From the NCBI GenBank assembly GCA_017936385.1, contig JAGBFQ010000018.1, forward strand, positions 33,121 through 97,120: 64,000 bases of DNA, read 5' to 3'. The stretch's first letter is position 1; every line of letters starts with the position of its first letter. A program made the translations under genes and the position numbers. A model generated the notes under the pieces. That model was not told the origin of the DNA, did not search any database, and saw nothing but the letters and a program-made list of their open reading frames with translations. The DNA comes from Rikenellaceae bacterium (GTDB lineage Bacteria > Bacteroidota > Bacteroidia > Bacteroidales > Rikenellaceae). Positions 46,277 through 56,421 of the stretch are shown one piece after another.

Positions 46277-46918
46277 ATGATGAACAGACTCAAAGGTATA
46301 TTCGTATTATTGGTGTTGTTTTTGGCATTCGGACAACCTGCTTGGGCTCAAGATAGTGTCGAACAGGAGTTAACATTTGTGTACATCGCACACGACGAAA
46401 ATACACCTACCAGTGAACTGATTAAACGTCTGAGAAGTGTCTACGAGGATGCAGTCAACTATCCCGAGTCGTGCGCTGCGATATTTTACTTGCCTAACGG
46501 AGAGTATCCCAAGGTGGTGAGAGTAAATGTAGGCAAGGATAATCGTAGCGAATTTGTTGAAATTGTTGGTGCATTGCAAAGTACTCGCTCGCACGACGTA
46601 GACTCGAATGTTGACATCGAAACCATACAGAAGATATTCGAAGAGGTGGATATTATAAATGAGAGTGGCTATAAACGTTTTGCTTCGGTACAGTGGATTT
46701 ATTATATCAACTCAACCTTTTGGACATTGAAGTATAATGAAGATGTTATTGCTGCTCTGTACTTTATCATGGATATGGAGCCGCTTATTAAGTCGAAATA
46801 TCTGAAGGTCACGATGTATTACAGCGAGGAGCATGACAAAATCCCGTATAATAGGCAACAACCCTTTGGCGAGATGAACCTATGCCCGTTGCTCAAACAG
46901 GTTCCGCTGCCCTATTAA
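46277..46918 (+). CDS. Small secreted protein of unknown function
   Basis: 213 residues with a Sec signal ending near QPAWAQ (about residue 24). The mature part is mixed alpha/beta with several aromatic strands (RFASVQWIYYINSTFWTLKYN in parts; YLKVTMYYSEEHDK). I do not recognise it. It is placed between the anchored protein and the VWA protein, 1 nt and 34 nt spacings (to the chosen VWA start), indicating co-expression. Confidence 0.6.
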   Translation: MMNRLKGIFVLLVLFLAFGQPAWAQDSVEQELTFVYIAHDENTPTSELIKRLRSVYEDAVNYPESCAAIFYLPNGEYPKVVRVNVGKDNRSEFVEIVGALQSTRSHDVDSNVDIETIQKIFEEVDIINESGYKRFASVQWIYYINSTFWTLKYNEDVIAALYFIMDMEPLIKSKYLKVTMYYSEEHDKIPYNRQQPFGEMNLCPLLKQVPLPY

Positions 46919-46952
46919 CTCTACACACGTGTTAGAAAAACAAAAAAAAGAT

Positions 46953-49418
46953 ATGAAAAAACTAATTACACTTACACTACTATTGGCCACAACCTTGTCT
47001 GCTTTGGCTGTTCCCAAATTGCCAAGCAAGGTTGAGGTCGGACTTCCCAAAAAGTTGAGCCAAATTGTGCTCAAAGAGAGCGATGCATTGTCTATTGCCA
47101 AATCCTCGGACTTCGGTCAGAAAGACAAGTTCGAGAGATATTGGATTGTGTATAGCGACCGCGACAACAATACCACCTACGAAGAACCGTCGACATCGGC
47201 AGCTAAATGCTCGTCTCTTAAATTTAATGAAAAACTGATTATCGCTCAAATCAAAAGCGGCTTTGCGTTGGTCTATACTGACCCGCAAATCAACAGTAAA
47301 GGTACCTCATCGCATGGTGCAGGCTTGGACTATCCCCAAATCTCGGAGGATGCACAGTGCCGTGGTTGGGTTCCGATGAGCAAATTGTTGTTGTGGAGTT
47401 CGTGTTTGGCCGATGAACATGGAATTTATAGCAAAGCATTGCTTTGTATAAACCTCGATGCTCAAGAGTTGCAAAAGGGCTTTGGTGTGGGTTATCGTAA
47501 TCCTGAAGTGAAAGAGAATGCGGTTCAACTTAACACCGATATGAACTTCTACTTCATCATGAAACGCGAGAAAAATATGGCTCTGTTGGCAACACAATAT
47601 CGTGTGGACGGTTCGTTGACCGACCAAGTGTTGTTCTGTTGGGTTCCCGAAGCATCGTATGTACCTTGGAACCAACGTTCGTGCCTTGAACCGACGTGGA
47701 AGGCTGCCGACGTGGAGTATTTTGCTGCTCAAAAACGTGAAGCTCTCATCTATAAGAGCATTGGAGAGGTTACCAGTTCAGGTGCTAAGGAAATCAGTAC
47801 CATCAAGTTTGAGAAGAAACAGTCGAAAACTCCTAACCAATATCTGTATCGTATGGCTGGTAGTGCGCTTCGTTTCCCTATCCTGGACGAAGGTAACAGT
47901 ACCATTTACAACATGTCGACATTCAGCACCATGTTTGGTGAGGCCGCAGGTACAGGCTCTTCGACACAACAAAGTGAGGCCGAAAAAATTCAGGGTGAAG
48001 CACTCAAGAAACAACTTAACATTAACCTTGCAATTGTAATTGACGGTACCTCGTCAATGGAACCATACTATCCGGCTGTTAGAGATGCTATCAAGGAGGG
48101 TTGCGCATATTTCTCGAAGAATAACCGCATTCGCGTGGGTATCATTATCTATCGAGATTACACTGATGGCGAACAAGGTTTGGTCGAGATGATGCCTATG
48201 ACCGATATTCGCAACATAGCTCGTATGAACGAGTTCTTGGATAATGGAGGTACTTATGGTATTCGCAGTGCGGCTTCTGATAAAACCCAAACCGAGGCTC
48301 TATACTATGGTATCAACGAGGCTCTTGATAAACTCGATTTCCGTGATGGTGAAAGTAATATGATGTTGGTTGTTGGTGACTGCGGTAACGACCCGGCAGA
48401 CACCCAATGTGCAACACGTGAAGAGATTGTGGCTAAACTCGTATCTCGAAAGGTTCAGTTGATGGGATTCCAGGTTCAGAATAAGAACATCATCGCCTTC
48501 AACTCGTTCAATAACCAAATGCTGTACTTGATTCGTAACAGTTTTATGCAACAATCGAAAAGTCTGTTGGATGAAGCTCAAAAGAATCTGCTCAAGGTTG
48601 AGGCATTGCCTATCAAGAACGCAAATGATGTTTCGGAGGGTTATAACTTTAAGACCAATCTGAACCAACAGTTCTATATCAGTAATCACCGTTTTGCTGA
48701 CGCAGGTGTGAACGATGGTAAGATGGACCCTGCTAAATTGACTCAACACATCAAGGGCGCTATCGCAGAATTTGCTAAAACCGTTCAATCGAGGATTGAT
48801 GTGCTGGCTAATGCCAAGAGTTACTTTGGTTCTAAGGGTGGCGCACCCGTTGGTCCCGGTAATATGGATGTGAGCACCAAGTTTATCGAGGAGATGCTGG
48901 GTCCCGAGTGGAAAGAGTTGATTTCGAAGGGTGGTAATGTGATTAACTTCCGTGGATTTACCTCCAAAAAGGATGAGAGTGGTCGTGACTTCTTCAAACC
49001 GGTAATCTTCATCTCGCAAGAGGAGTTCCATGAGTTGCTCAAAAAGTTGGCTCCCGTGGCAGAGGCTGCATCGCAAACCAGCAACAAAGACCGTACCCCT
49101 TATATAGAGGCTATGAAGGCTCTGCTCAAGGCTTCGAACCCCGGTTTGACAGATGCCGATATGGCCAAATTGTCGAACGACCAAATGACGCAGATGATTG
49201 GTGGTCTGAACGAACCGCCCGCAACATTGGAACGTTATACGCTTGACGACCTTGGTAACTCGCACGTAATTAAGCCTGAAAAATATGATGCTATTGTGAA
49301 AGATTTTACCCAGAAGTACAACCGTCTGCGTAACATCTCGCGTAGCAAGACTTACGAATTTATCAAGGAGTTCAATAGCGCCAAATACTATTGGATTCCC
49401 GTGGAAGACTTACCGTAA
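46953..49418 (+). CDS. Secreted von Willebrand factor A (VWA) domain protein
   Basis: 821 residues from the ATG at 46953 (MKKLITLTLLLATTLSALA signal); an upstream GTG would add eight charged residues before the signal. Residues about 60-140 look like an SH3-type fold (ERYWIVYSDRDNNTTYEEPS in parts). A VWA domain covers about 358-560 with a MIDAS motif at Asp364-Gly-Thr-Ser-Ser368 (canonical DxSxS with Thr at position 3), then IIIYRDYTDGEQ and MMLVVGDCGND. The C-terminal ~250 residues are helical and unassigned. Extracytoplasmic VWA proteins usually bind ligands or assemble complexes through the metal site. Largest envelope protein of the cluster after the BACON protein. Confidence 0.8.
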   Translation: MKKLITLTLLLATTLSALAVPKLPSKVEVGLPKKLSQIVLKESDALSIAKSSDFGQKDKFERYWIVYSDRDNNTTYEEPSTSAAKCSSLKFNEKLIIAQIKSGFALVYTDPQINSKGTSSHGAGLDYPQISEDAQCRGWVPMSKLLLWSSCLADEHGIYSKALLCINLDAQELQKGFGVGYRNPEVKENAVQLNTDMNFYFIMKREKNMALLATQYRVDGSLTDQVLFCWVPEASYVPWNQRSCLEPTWKAADVEYFAAQKREALIYKSIGEVTSSGAKEISTIKFEKKQSKTPNQYLYRMAGSALRFPILDEGNSTIYNMSTFSTMFGEAAGTGSSTQQSEAEKIQGEALKKQLNINLAIVIDGTSSMEPYYPAVRDAIKEGCAYFSKNNRIRVGIIIYRDYTDGEQGLVEMMPMTDIRNIARMNEFLDNGGTYGIRSAASDKTQTEALYYGINEALDKLDFRDGESNMMLVVGDCGNDPADTQCATREEIVAKLVSRKVQLMGFQVQNKNIIAFNSFNNQMLYLIRNSFMQQSKSLLDEAQKNLLKVEALPIKNANDVSEGYNFKTNLNQQFYISNHRFADAGVNDGKMDPAKLTQHIKGAIAEFAKTVQSRIDVLANAKSYFGSKGGAPVGPGNMDVSTKFIEEMLGPEWKELISKGGNVINFRGFTSKKDESGRDFFKPVIFISQEEFHELLKKLAPVAEAASQTSNKDRTPYIEAMKALLKASNPGLTDADMAKLSNDQMTQMIGGLNEPPATLERYTLDDLGNSHVIKPEKYDAIVKDFTQKYNRLRNISRSKTYEFIKEFNSAKYYWIPVEDLP

Positions 49419-49438
49419 AAACAGAGAAAGAGAACGAC

Positions 49439-50302
49439 ATGAAATTGTTTGAAATAGAAAATCTGCGTTGTTCATACGACCGCCATTACCGCGAAGGGAT
49501 TTCGAAAGTTGTGCTCGAAATCAACCGTTTGGTTATCCCTCGTGGCAAGAAGGTGTTTATCGTAGGAGAGTCCGGAATTGGCAAGAGTACCATACTCGAA
49601 ACGTTGGGTATGATGAACAACACAATTGTGCCCGACGCTGATGCTCGATTCCTATTCTATGAGCAGAGCGACAAATGTACCGACTTGATGAAATTGTGGC
49701 ATGGCGATGATGGCGCATTGTCGAGTTTCAGGCTAAAACATTTCAGTTTCATTTTTCAAAGTACCAACTTGATGCGTAACTTCACGGCTTACGAGAACAT
49801 CGCATTGACTCGTATGCTGCAAGGCTACTCGCGCGAGGAGTCATTCGCTCGTGCGGCCGAAGTTCTTGCAGAGTTAGGTCTGGAGCATATCGACCATACT
49901 CGTATGACGCAGGAGTTGTCGGGTGGCCAACAACAACGATTGGCATTTGCTCGCGCCGTGTTGCCTGATTTTACGGTGCTTTTCGGCGATGAACCTACCG
50001 GAAACCTTGACAGCGACAATGCTGTCAAAGCGATGGAACTGCTATCGAACAAACTGAACCAACTCAACGGAAGTTCGGCCATCATCGTATCGCACGATAT
50101 GCATCTGGCGGTGAAGTTTGCTGATGTGATTATTAAAATTCGTAAGGAGAGTCGTCCTTCGAGTCAGGTCAATGACGAAATCCAATACTACGGAGTGATT
50201 GACAATTACAGCATTTTTACGCCGGACGACAAGGCTGTGTGGTCAAATGGCCGTGAAAGTTACCCAGCCGACGAGTTTGAGTTGTACCTTAAGAGGTGGT
50301 AG
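49439..50302 (+). CDS. ABC transporter ATPase (LolD/MacB-like)
   Basis: 287 residues from the ATG at 49439 (MKLFEIENLRCSYDRHY); an upstream frame extension overlaps the VWA gene and is not needed. Walker A GESGIGKST, Q-loop FIFQSTNLMRNFTAYEN, signature LSGGQQQRLAFARAVL, Walker B VLFGDEPTGNLDSDN and switch His in VSHDMH are all intact. A C-terminal extension of ~50 residues follows the core. It pairs with the FtsX-type permease 24 nt downstream; MacB/LolCDE-type pairs do mechanical work on the periplasmic side rather than classic import. Confidence 0.9.
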   Translation: MKLFEIENLRCSYDRHYREGISKVVLEINRLVIPRGKKVFIVGESGIGKSTILETLGMMNNTIVPDADARFLFYEQSDKCTDLMKLWHGDDGALSSFRLKHFSFIFQSTNLMRNFTAYENIALTRMLQGYSREESFARAAEVLAELGLEHIDHTRMTQELSGGQQQRLAFARAVLPDFTVLFGDEPTGNLDSDNAVKAMELLSNKLNQLNGSSAIIVSHDMHLAVKFADVIIKIRKESRPSSQVNDEIQYYGVIDNYSIFTPDDKAVWSNGRESYPADEFELYLKRW

Positions 50303-50326
50303 TACCCCATATAGAATCGATGAATT

Positions 50327-51898
50327 ATGAATTTGAAGGATATTGTAACTAACGACTATTTCAAACTCTTCGTTATACGCGAAGGCAAAGTGGTACTCGG
50401 TAAACGCTATTCGAGCCTTTGGCTGCTTAGTGCCGTGTTGACAGCTACTTTCCTGGCCGTGGCTTTCAGTAATGCGAGTCTTGACTACCTCTCATACAAG
50501 ATGGAGGACCCGTTCATCAATTGGGTGGATATAGAGAATAATTTTGGCGATAACAACTTCGACGGACTGAAAATGTCGCTCGACGAACAAGCGGTTATGG
50601 AGCAGTTCCACTATTCGGGATACCAAGCCGATAAATACAATGGTACGGCTGCTTACTTCACGGTGGCGGACAATTCTCGTTATCTGAAAACCCGCTACTT
50701 TGCCGAAATCAATACCCCGCTTATGCAGGCTATCCTCAATGAGGATAATATCATGATGGATTGTTGTATAGCCGATACCCTGTTAAACAACAACTCTTAT
50801 GGAGTGATTATCACCTATGAGGCGCTTTTCAACAAGCTCGGATATAAGCAGGTGCCGGCCTATATTAACTTCCACTCGTACACCGACCCCGAGGCCGAGT
50901 ATGATTTGGGGGTTGAGATTTTTGGTAAACAATATGCCAAAGCTCCCATTCCGGTACTTGCAGTGGTGAAACGCTTGCCGGGCAATATGGATGTTGTGGG
51001 TACCAAGTATTTCTACAACCAGGAGCGTGCTTTGTCGTTCAATATGTATGAGCCGTACTATTGGGGTTCGTTCATCTATTTTGTCCCCGAGAATGTGGAT
51101 GTGAATAAGGTTCAAGGGAGCCTTGAGGAGTTGACCTCGGCGTCTACCGAAGCCTCGTTCTTTGTAATGAGCGATGTCGAACTGCCTCAAATGATGAGCC
51201 ATAGCAATGGAAAATTCGTACAGTTGTGCTTCGACTATGAGGAGGATATAGATTACACTATCAACAAGGAAATCGACCAAAAGATGATGGAACTGTATGC
51301 CGATAAGGGCGTGCAACGTGTGTTCCAATATACGGATAACAATATTGATGACGACCCGGATGATTATATCTCGATTTATTTCGAAGACCTCCATCAGGTG
51401 GGTGCTTTCCAAGAGTACGCCAAGGAGAATTTCAAGATTGATATTGAGATGTCGCAAATCAACGCCAAGGAGAATTTTAACGAGGTCAGCATTATGGCCA
51501 ATATTCTTTCGTGGACGATGATAGTATTTGCCATTGTATGTATCATCCTGTTTATCGTCAATCTGTTGCAGTCGTACTTCCAGAAGGTGAAACGTAACTT
51601 GGGTACTTTCAAGGCGTTTGGAATCAGCAACTATGAGTTGATAATTATCTATGTGCTGATTATGACGGCAACGGTGGTTGGTGCGGTTGTCATATCGCTC
51701 TCGGCTACATGGCTTATCGAAGGTGTACTCCCGCTGATTGGCTTGCAAAAGGATGCTGCTTTCGGATACTTGGCTTTGTGGAATGGCAAAACCTTGGTCT
51801 CGGTGTTGATTATCATCTCCGTGGCAATCGCTACGGTATATTTGGTGATGAACAAGCAACTGCGTGCTACCCCCGGTGACCTTATTTACGACAGATAA
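50327..51898 (+). CDS. FtsX-family ABC permease
   Basis: 523 residues. One N-terminal helix (about 31-52, LWLLSAVLTATFLAVAFS), a long periplasmic domain (about 55-385) and three C-terminal helices (ILSWTMIVFAIVCIILFIVN; LIIIYVLIMTATVVGAVVIS; LVSVLIIISVAIATVYLVM), with the FtsX loop VKRNLGTFKAFGISNYEL. Topology is MacB/FtsX type. Together with the ATPase it could move or gate the cluster's periplasmic proteins (mechanotransmission), for example to activate a protease or release a lipoprotein. Function is inference. Confidence 0.85.
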   Translation: MNLKDIVTNDYFKLFVIREGKVVLGKRYSSLWLLSAVLTATFLAVAFSNASLDYLSYKMEDPFINWVDIENNFGDNNFDGLKMSLDEQAVMEQFHYSGYQADKYNGTAAYFTVADNSRYLKTRYFAEINTPLMQAILNEDNIMMDCCIADTLLNNNSYGVIITYEALFNKLGYKQVPAYINFHSYTDPEAEYDLGVEIFGKQYAKAPIPVLAVVKRLPGNMDVVGTKYFYNQERALSFNMYEPYYWGSFIYFVPENVDVNKVQGSLEELTSASTEASFFVMSDVELPQMMSHSNGKFVQLCFDYEEDIDYTINKEIDQKMMELYADKGVQRVFQYTDNNIDDDPDDYISIYFEDLHQVGAFQEYAKENFKIDIEMSQINAKENFNEVSIMANILSWTMIVFAIVCIILFIVNLLQSYFQKVKRNLGTFKAFGISNYELIIIYVLIMTATVVGAVVISLSATWLIEGVLPLIGLQKDAAFGYLALWNGKTLVSVLIIISVAIATVYLVMNKQLRATPGDLIYDR

Positions 51899-51931
51899 CA
51901 AAACTTCAGATAAGAAGAATAGATGTAAAAT

Positions 51932-54900
51932 ATGAAAAAGATACTCTTCATCTTGGGATGCAGTGCCTTGACGCTGTTCTCTTGCGATAATAAAAATTTG
52001 ACACAGGAGTCGGTCTTGGAGAATGGAATAGGTGCTGTTTCGTCAATTAGCGAGGTGGATATTCCGCCCTTTGGTGATACATTGACCTTCTCGATAACCA
52101 CAAACACTCCATGGGTTATAACAACAGACGATGGTGATGCTCCTTCTTGGATTGTTTTTAATACATCAAGTGGCAAGGCTGGTACGACGAATATTACCAT
52201 GAGAGTTGGTGAGAACGATGACCCTAAAAATATCCCTTCGCGTGCCGAAACAATTTACATCAAGTGCAGTGACGATACCTTTGAAACAATCGAGGTTCGT
52301 CAAGAACGTCCTTATGTAAAGGTTACCCCTGAACGGATTGATTTCGGATGGGACCACTATAAAAAGTGGGGTTCGGAGCCTTTGACTTTCCGAGTCGAGA
52401 GTAACGTGGGATGGACTGTTACCGATATTACTGCTGAATACACAGGAGGACAATCTGCTGGTGGTTTGGCGACCGACCAATGGCTGATTTGTCCAGATAA
52501 AAAGGAGTATAACGGCAGGGGAGATGCAGAACTCTCATTCATGACTCGTCGTTACAATATTTTGGGCGTAGATAATCAGACGGTGCTCAAAGTTACGCGT
52601 GAAACTACTTTGGCCAAGGAGGAGAGTGTAATTGTCATCTTGATCCAAGATAGTCGTCGATTCATTGTCGTTGATGAAGATGGCACTCCCGACCGTAAGA
52701 TTGAACTTGAAGCTTGCAACAATGAGGACGCAATCATCTCGGTTGATACTGAGGCGGGATGGAAATCGTTGAACGTAAACTCTACCCAATGGGTTGAGAT
52801 TGTTGATTTCAAGGGTGAGGTTGGTAAAAAGGATTTGTTGAAGATTAACGCAGGAGCAAATCCGATGGCCGAACAGCGTATTGAAGAGGTTGTTATTCTG
52901 GCAAGTGAGGATAATGTTCGTATGATTCCCGACACAATTTGGGTTTCGCAGAAGGGCTATGTATTTACGACCAACACCACTTCGATGACGTTTGAAAATA
53001 ACAATGCTACTGCACGGAATATGGTTCTGAGTTCGTCGGGTCGTTGGAGCGTAGATTCCGTAATTTTACCCAAGTGGATGGTGGTAACTCCTTCGAATGG
53101 TACAGCCAATACCAATATGGCAAATGTGACATTGTGTCCGAACTCTCAGAATCTTGAATTCGAGGACCGTAAGGCTACCGTCACATTCCAAACTGACGAA
53201 CCGGGTAACGATATGACTCAGAGTGTCGAGGTCTCGCAAGCTGCATATCTGTTTGATGCCGAGGTGGCAAATAAACAGATTAGTACCGTATCAACTTCCA
53301 ACAACAACCTCTCTATTACGAGCTCTGGAGATTGGAGTGTAGGTGTGGATTACACAGGTTCCAATGAGAAAGATTGGCTGAATATAAGTAAATTAACGGG
53401 TAGCGGAAATGAAACTATCACTTATAATGCTATAAAAGAGAATACCAGCCAGGAGCATGATAAGACAGCGCATATAACCATCTTCAGTGATACTCACGAG
53501 AACGCAGGTGTTGATTATGAACCGATAGAGTTTGATATTATTCAGCCGAAATATACGTTTATTACAACTCCTGAGGAGGGTCACGAATATGAGTTTGCTG
53601 CCGTCCCTGCTGGTGTTTCTTCGTTGGAGATTAATTGTACGGTGCCTTGGGAAATCACTACTACCAATGGCTGGATTAAAGTAAGTCCCAATAAAGGTGA
53701 TGGTAATGGCAAGGTGAAAGTGTCCATCTACACAGATAACAATGTTAAAGAGGGCGAGCGCGACTCGGAACGCAATGGCTCTATCAAAGTAACCTCGAAA
53801 ATAGCAGGAACCAATATTCATACAAAAACATTTGATGTAAAACAAAAGGCATTTGTGTTCAATACTTCGACCACGGGTCAGTTTGATAAACTGCCTGCTG
53901 TGATTCCTTCAAAATATACCGTTGATGTGAAGTGTTCCGGTCCGTGGAAGGTCGTAGTTGATAAAAATACGTCAACCCAAAACTGGATTAAGGCTGATAA
54001 AACAAGTGGTAATGGTAACGCAACCGTAACATTTACCGTAGCTCATGGTGAGGCACAAGCGCGTTCGGCAGAAGTTTCTATTATCAGTACGTTGACCGAA
54101 CAGTCGAGCACCTATAAGTTCTCACAGGAGGCTTATATTCTGAAGGCCGACAAGATGGAACTTCCAACGTTCAAACCTACTGGCGCAGTAGGACAAACTA
54201 TTAGTGTTACATGCTCCGGTCAATGGAGAGTGGCAAGTAAGCCCGAGTGGATTACTGTTAATCCCAATGATGTGACCAATGGTAATGGCTCATTCACGGT
54301 GACTGCTGTCAACAACACCAAGGACCAGGTTCGTACGGGAACTATCAAGGTTCAAAGTGTCGAGAATTCGCAACTGTCTGTTTCGATTAATGTTTCGCAA
54401 GAGGCCTATTATTTCAATGCCGACAAAACGACTCTTGATTTCACAGCTTTGAAAGTCGCGGAACAGAAGGTTGATGTTACTTGTACAGGTCAGTGGAAAG
54501 CTACTTGTGATGCAGACTGGATTACGATAACTCCCACTGGAGAAACAAGTGGAAACGGTTCATTAACCGTAAATGCAACTAATAACACCGAGACCAAACT
54601 ACGTAAGGCGACCATTAGGGTTGAGAGTGTTGACAATAAACCGTTGGCCTTGGAAATCACGGTTACGCAGGAGGCCTATGTCTTCAAAGTAGACAAAACG
54701 GCTCTTGATTTCACAGTTTTGAATGCTGTTCCCCAAACTGTTGGTGTTACCTGCACCGGTGATTGGAAAGTGGCAAGTAAGCCCGACTGGATTACGACGA
54801 CTATTGAAAAGGAGAACGCAGGTATAACTGTGAAGGCAATCAATAATACCGCAACCGAACTTCGAGAGGGTGTTATCAAGGTTGAGAGTGTCGACAACGC

Positions 54901-55258
54901 GCAGTTGGTTCTGGAAATCAAAGTTACGCAGGCGGCCTATGTTTTTGAAGTTGATAAAAAGACACTTGAATTCCAAGCTACAGATGCCGCTGCTCAAACG
55001 GTAGGTGTTACCTGCACCGGCAAGTGGAAGGTCGCAAGTAAACCCGCATGGGTTACGATTACACCCGCAACAGAGACGAACGGTAATGGCTCGTTTACGG
55101 TGACGTCGGCCAATAATACCACAACCGAACCTCGAGAGGGTGTTGTCAAGGTTGAGAGTGTCGACAACGCGCAGTTGGTTTTGGAAATCAATGTCTCGCA
55201 AGAAAAACGCGTGGTAATAGAGGACGAGGAGAAAGATGACAATAAAACGAGAAACTAA
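51932..55258 (+). CDS. Large lipoprotein with about ten BACON-type repeats
   Basis: 1108-residue lipoprotein: MKKILFILGCSALTLFSC, Cys 18, then DNKN. The rest is a string of ~85-residue BACON-like beta-sandwich domains, each ending in a strand such as SQEAYYF, TQEAYVF, TQAAYVF, SQAAYLF or IQPKYTF and carrying GxWxV ... DWI patterns (CSGQWRVASKPEWITV, CTGDWKVASKPDWITT). The last four domains (from about residue 745) are close copies at protein and DNA level. A short acidic tail ends it. BACON domains are thought to bind carbohydrate or mucin or act as spacers; a reach of tens of nanometres from the surface is possible. Start is 33 nt after the permease. Confidence 0.85.
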   Translation: MKKILFILGCSALTLFSCDNKNLTQESVLENGIGAVSSISEVDIPPFGDTLTFSITTNTPWVITTDDGDAPSWIVFNTSSGKAGTTNITMRVGENDDPKNIPSRAETIYIKCSDDTFETIEVRQERPYVKVTPERIDFGWDHYKKWGSEPLTFRVESNVGWTVTDITAEYTGGQSAGGLATDQWLICPDKKEYNGRGDAELSFMTRRYNILGVDNQTVLKVTRETTLAKEESVIVILIQDSRRFIVVDEDGTPDRKIELEACNNEDAIISVDTEAGWKSLNVNSTQWVEIVDFKGEVGKKDLLKINAGANPMAEQRIEEVVILASEDNVRMIPDTIWVSQKGYVFTTNTTSMTFENNNATARNMVLSSSGRWSVDSVILPKWMVVTPSNGTANTNMANVTLCPNSQNLEFEDRKATVTFQTDEPGNDMTQSVEVSQAAYLFDAEVANKQISTVSTSNNNLSITSSGDWSVGVDYTGSNEKDWLNISKLTGSGNETITYNAIKENTSQEHDKTAHITIFSDTHENAGVDYEPIEFDIIQPKYTFITTPEEGHEYEFAAVPAGVSSLEINCTVPWEITTTNGWIKVSPNKGDGNGKVKVSIYTDNNVKEGERDSERNGSIKVTSKIAGTNIHTKTFDVKQKAFVFNTSTTGQFDKLPAVIPSKYTVDVKCSGPWKVVVDKNTSTQNWIKADKTSGNGNATVTFTVAHGEAQARSAEVSIISTLTEQSSTYKFSQEAYILKADKMELPTFKPTGAVGQTISVTCSGQWRVASKPEWITVNPNDVTNGNGSFTVTAVNNTKDQVRTGTIKVQSVENSQLSVSINVSQEAYYFNADKTTLDFTALKVAEQKVDVTCTGQWKATCDADWITITPTGETSGNGSLTVNATNNTETKLRKATIRVESVDNKPLALEITVTQEAYVFKVDKTALDFTVLNAVPQTVGVTCTGDWKVASKPDWITTTIEKENAGITVKAINNTATELREGVIKVESVDNAQLVLEIKVTQAAYVFEVDKKTLEFQATDAAAQTVGVTCTGKWKVASKPAWVTITPATETNGNGSFTVTSANNTTTEPREGVVKVESVDNAQLVLEINVSQEKRVVIEDEEKDDNKTRN

Positions 55259-55277
55259 ATCAAATACAATAACCGCT

Positions 55278-56384
55278 ATGAAAACTTTTAAAATCGGACG
55301 TGGCATGGACAACGACCTTGTCCTAAACGTTCCTTCGGTAAGCAGCCGACATGCCGATTTGACTTATGATGACAAAGGTGCAATTATCCTGACGGACCAT
55401 AGCACTAACGGCACATTTGTTAATGGCCAAGTGTTGCAAAATAATTCGGTGATGGTTAACTACGGCGACCCGATTATGTTTCCGGGTGGTGTCCAACTTG
55501 ATTGGGGTGCACTGCCTTGTCCCGAACCTCCACAGCCTGCACAACCTACCTATACTCCGACTGCAACACCCTCGCAACAACAATACGCGAACCCTGTGCC
55601 GCAGCCCGTACAATCTCAGCCTGTGCAACAGCCTTATGGCGCGACTCCCAATTATAACGAAGGTGGTTATAATGGAGGGGGAATTCCTACACCGCCGCCC
55701 ACACCATCGATGAATGATGCGTCGATGAATATGGGTGCACCGATAGGCATGGGAGGCCGTGTGACTCTGTCGTTCTCGAGAACCATGTCCGAAGGTTTCT
55801 CGTCTGGATTGCGTAATGCACTCTCGTTTTCGGCCATCTACTTGTTGGTTATGCTCACTTTCTGGATTCCCTATATCAATTTGGGAGTGATGGTTGCATG
55901 CGCTATGCTACCGCTCAAGTGGGCTAACGGCGAAATGCTTAATCCGACCGAAATCTTTCATAGCCAATATCGTCGTCAGATTGGAAATTACATGTTGCTT
56001 TCGATGTTTATATTGTTCGGGTTTTTGATACTGTTTATCCCGTTCGTGATTCCTGCCTATGTATTTATGTTGGGATGGATGTTGGCACCGCTCATGTTGC
56101 TGTATCGTGACATGAACCCGCTGGAGGCTATGACAGCTTCGTATCGAGCAACTTATGGTAGTAAGTGGACCATATTTGGTGTGCTTCTGGTTACGGGTAT
56201 TGCATCTTTATTCGCAATGCTTCCCGGTATAGCTCTTGCTGCGTGGGGTGCAGCTGATGAGATGGCAGGTATGATTGTCCTCGGAGCGTTGCTGATGCTG
56301 GTAGCTATGGTTATCATGTTGTCGGTTTGCATCGGAGTTATGGGTTCGATTTGGAACCAACTCAAAGATAAGGACGAATATTAA
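55278..56384 (+). CDS. FHA-domain protein with multi-helix membrane domain
   Basis: 368 residues from the ATG at 55278 (MKTFKIGRGMDNDLVLN); the frame opens earlier, overlapping the BACON gene's end, but the FHA fold begins here. FHA (1-80) has SSRHADLTYD and DHSTNGTFVNG. A Pro/Gln linker (about 84-155) follows, then about six hydrophobic helices (FSAIYLLVMLTFWIPYI; LLSMFILFGFLILFIPFVI; VFMLGWMLAPLMLL; IFGVLLVTGIASLFAMLPG; LGALLMLVAMVIMLSVCIG) resembling DUF975/glycerophosphodiesterase-type membrane domains. This couples phospho-Thr reading to an integral membrane unit. Fourth FHA gene of the cluster. Confidence 0.82.
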   Translation: MKTFKIGRGMDNDLVLNVPSVSSRHADLTYDDKGAIILTDHSTNGTFVNGQVLQNNSVMVNYGDPIMFPGGVQLDWGALPCPEPPQPAQPTYTPTATPSQQQYANPVPQPVQSQPVQQPYGATPNYNEGGYNGGGIPTPPPTPSMNDASMNMGAPIGMGGRVTLSFSRTMSEGFSSGLRNALSFSAIYLLVMLTFWIPYINLGVMVACAMLPLKWANGEMLNPTEIFHSQYRRQIGNYMLLSMFILFGFLILFIPFVIPAYVFMLGWMLAPLMLLYRDMNPLEAMTASYRATYGSKWTIFGVLLVTGIASLFAMLPGIALAAWGAADEMAGMIVLGALLMLVAMVIMLSVCIGVMGSIWNQLKDKDEY

Positions 56385-56421
56385 TGAAAAACGCAATTAT
56401 TAATCTTAATACCTCTAAATT

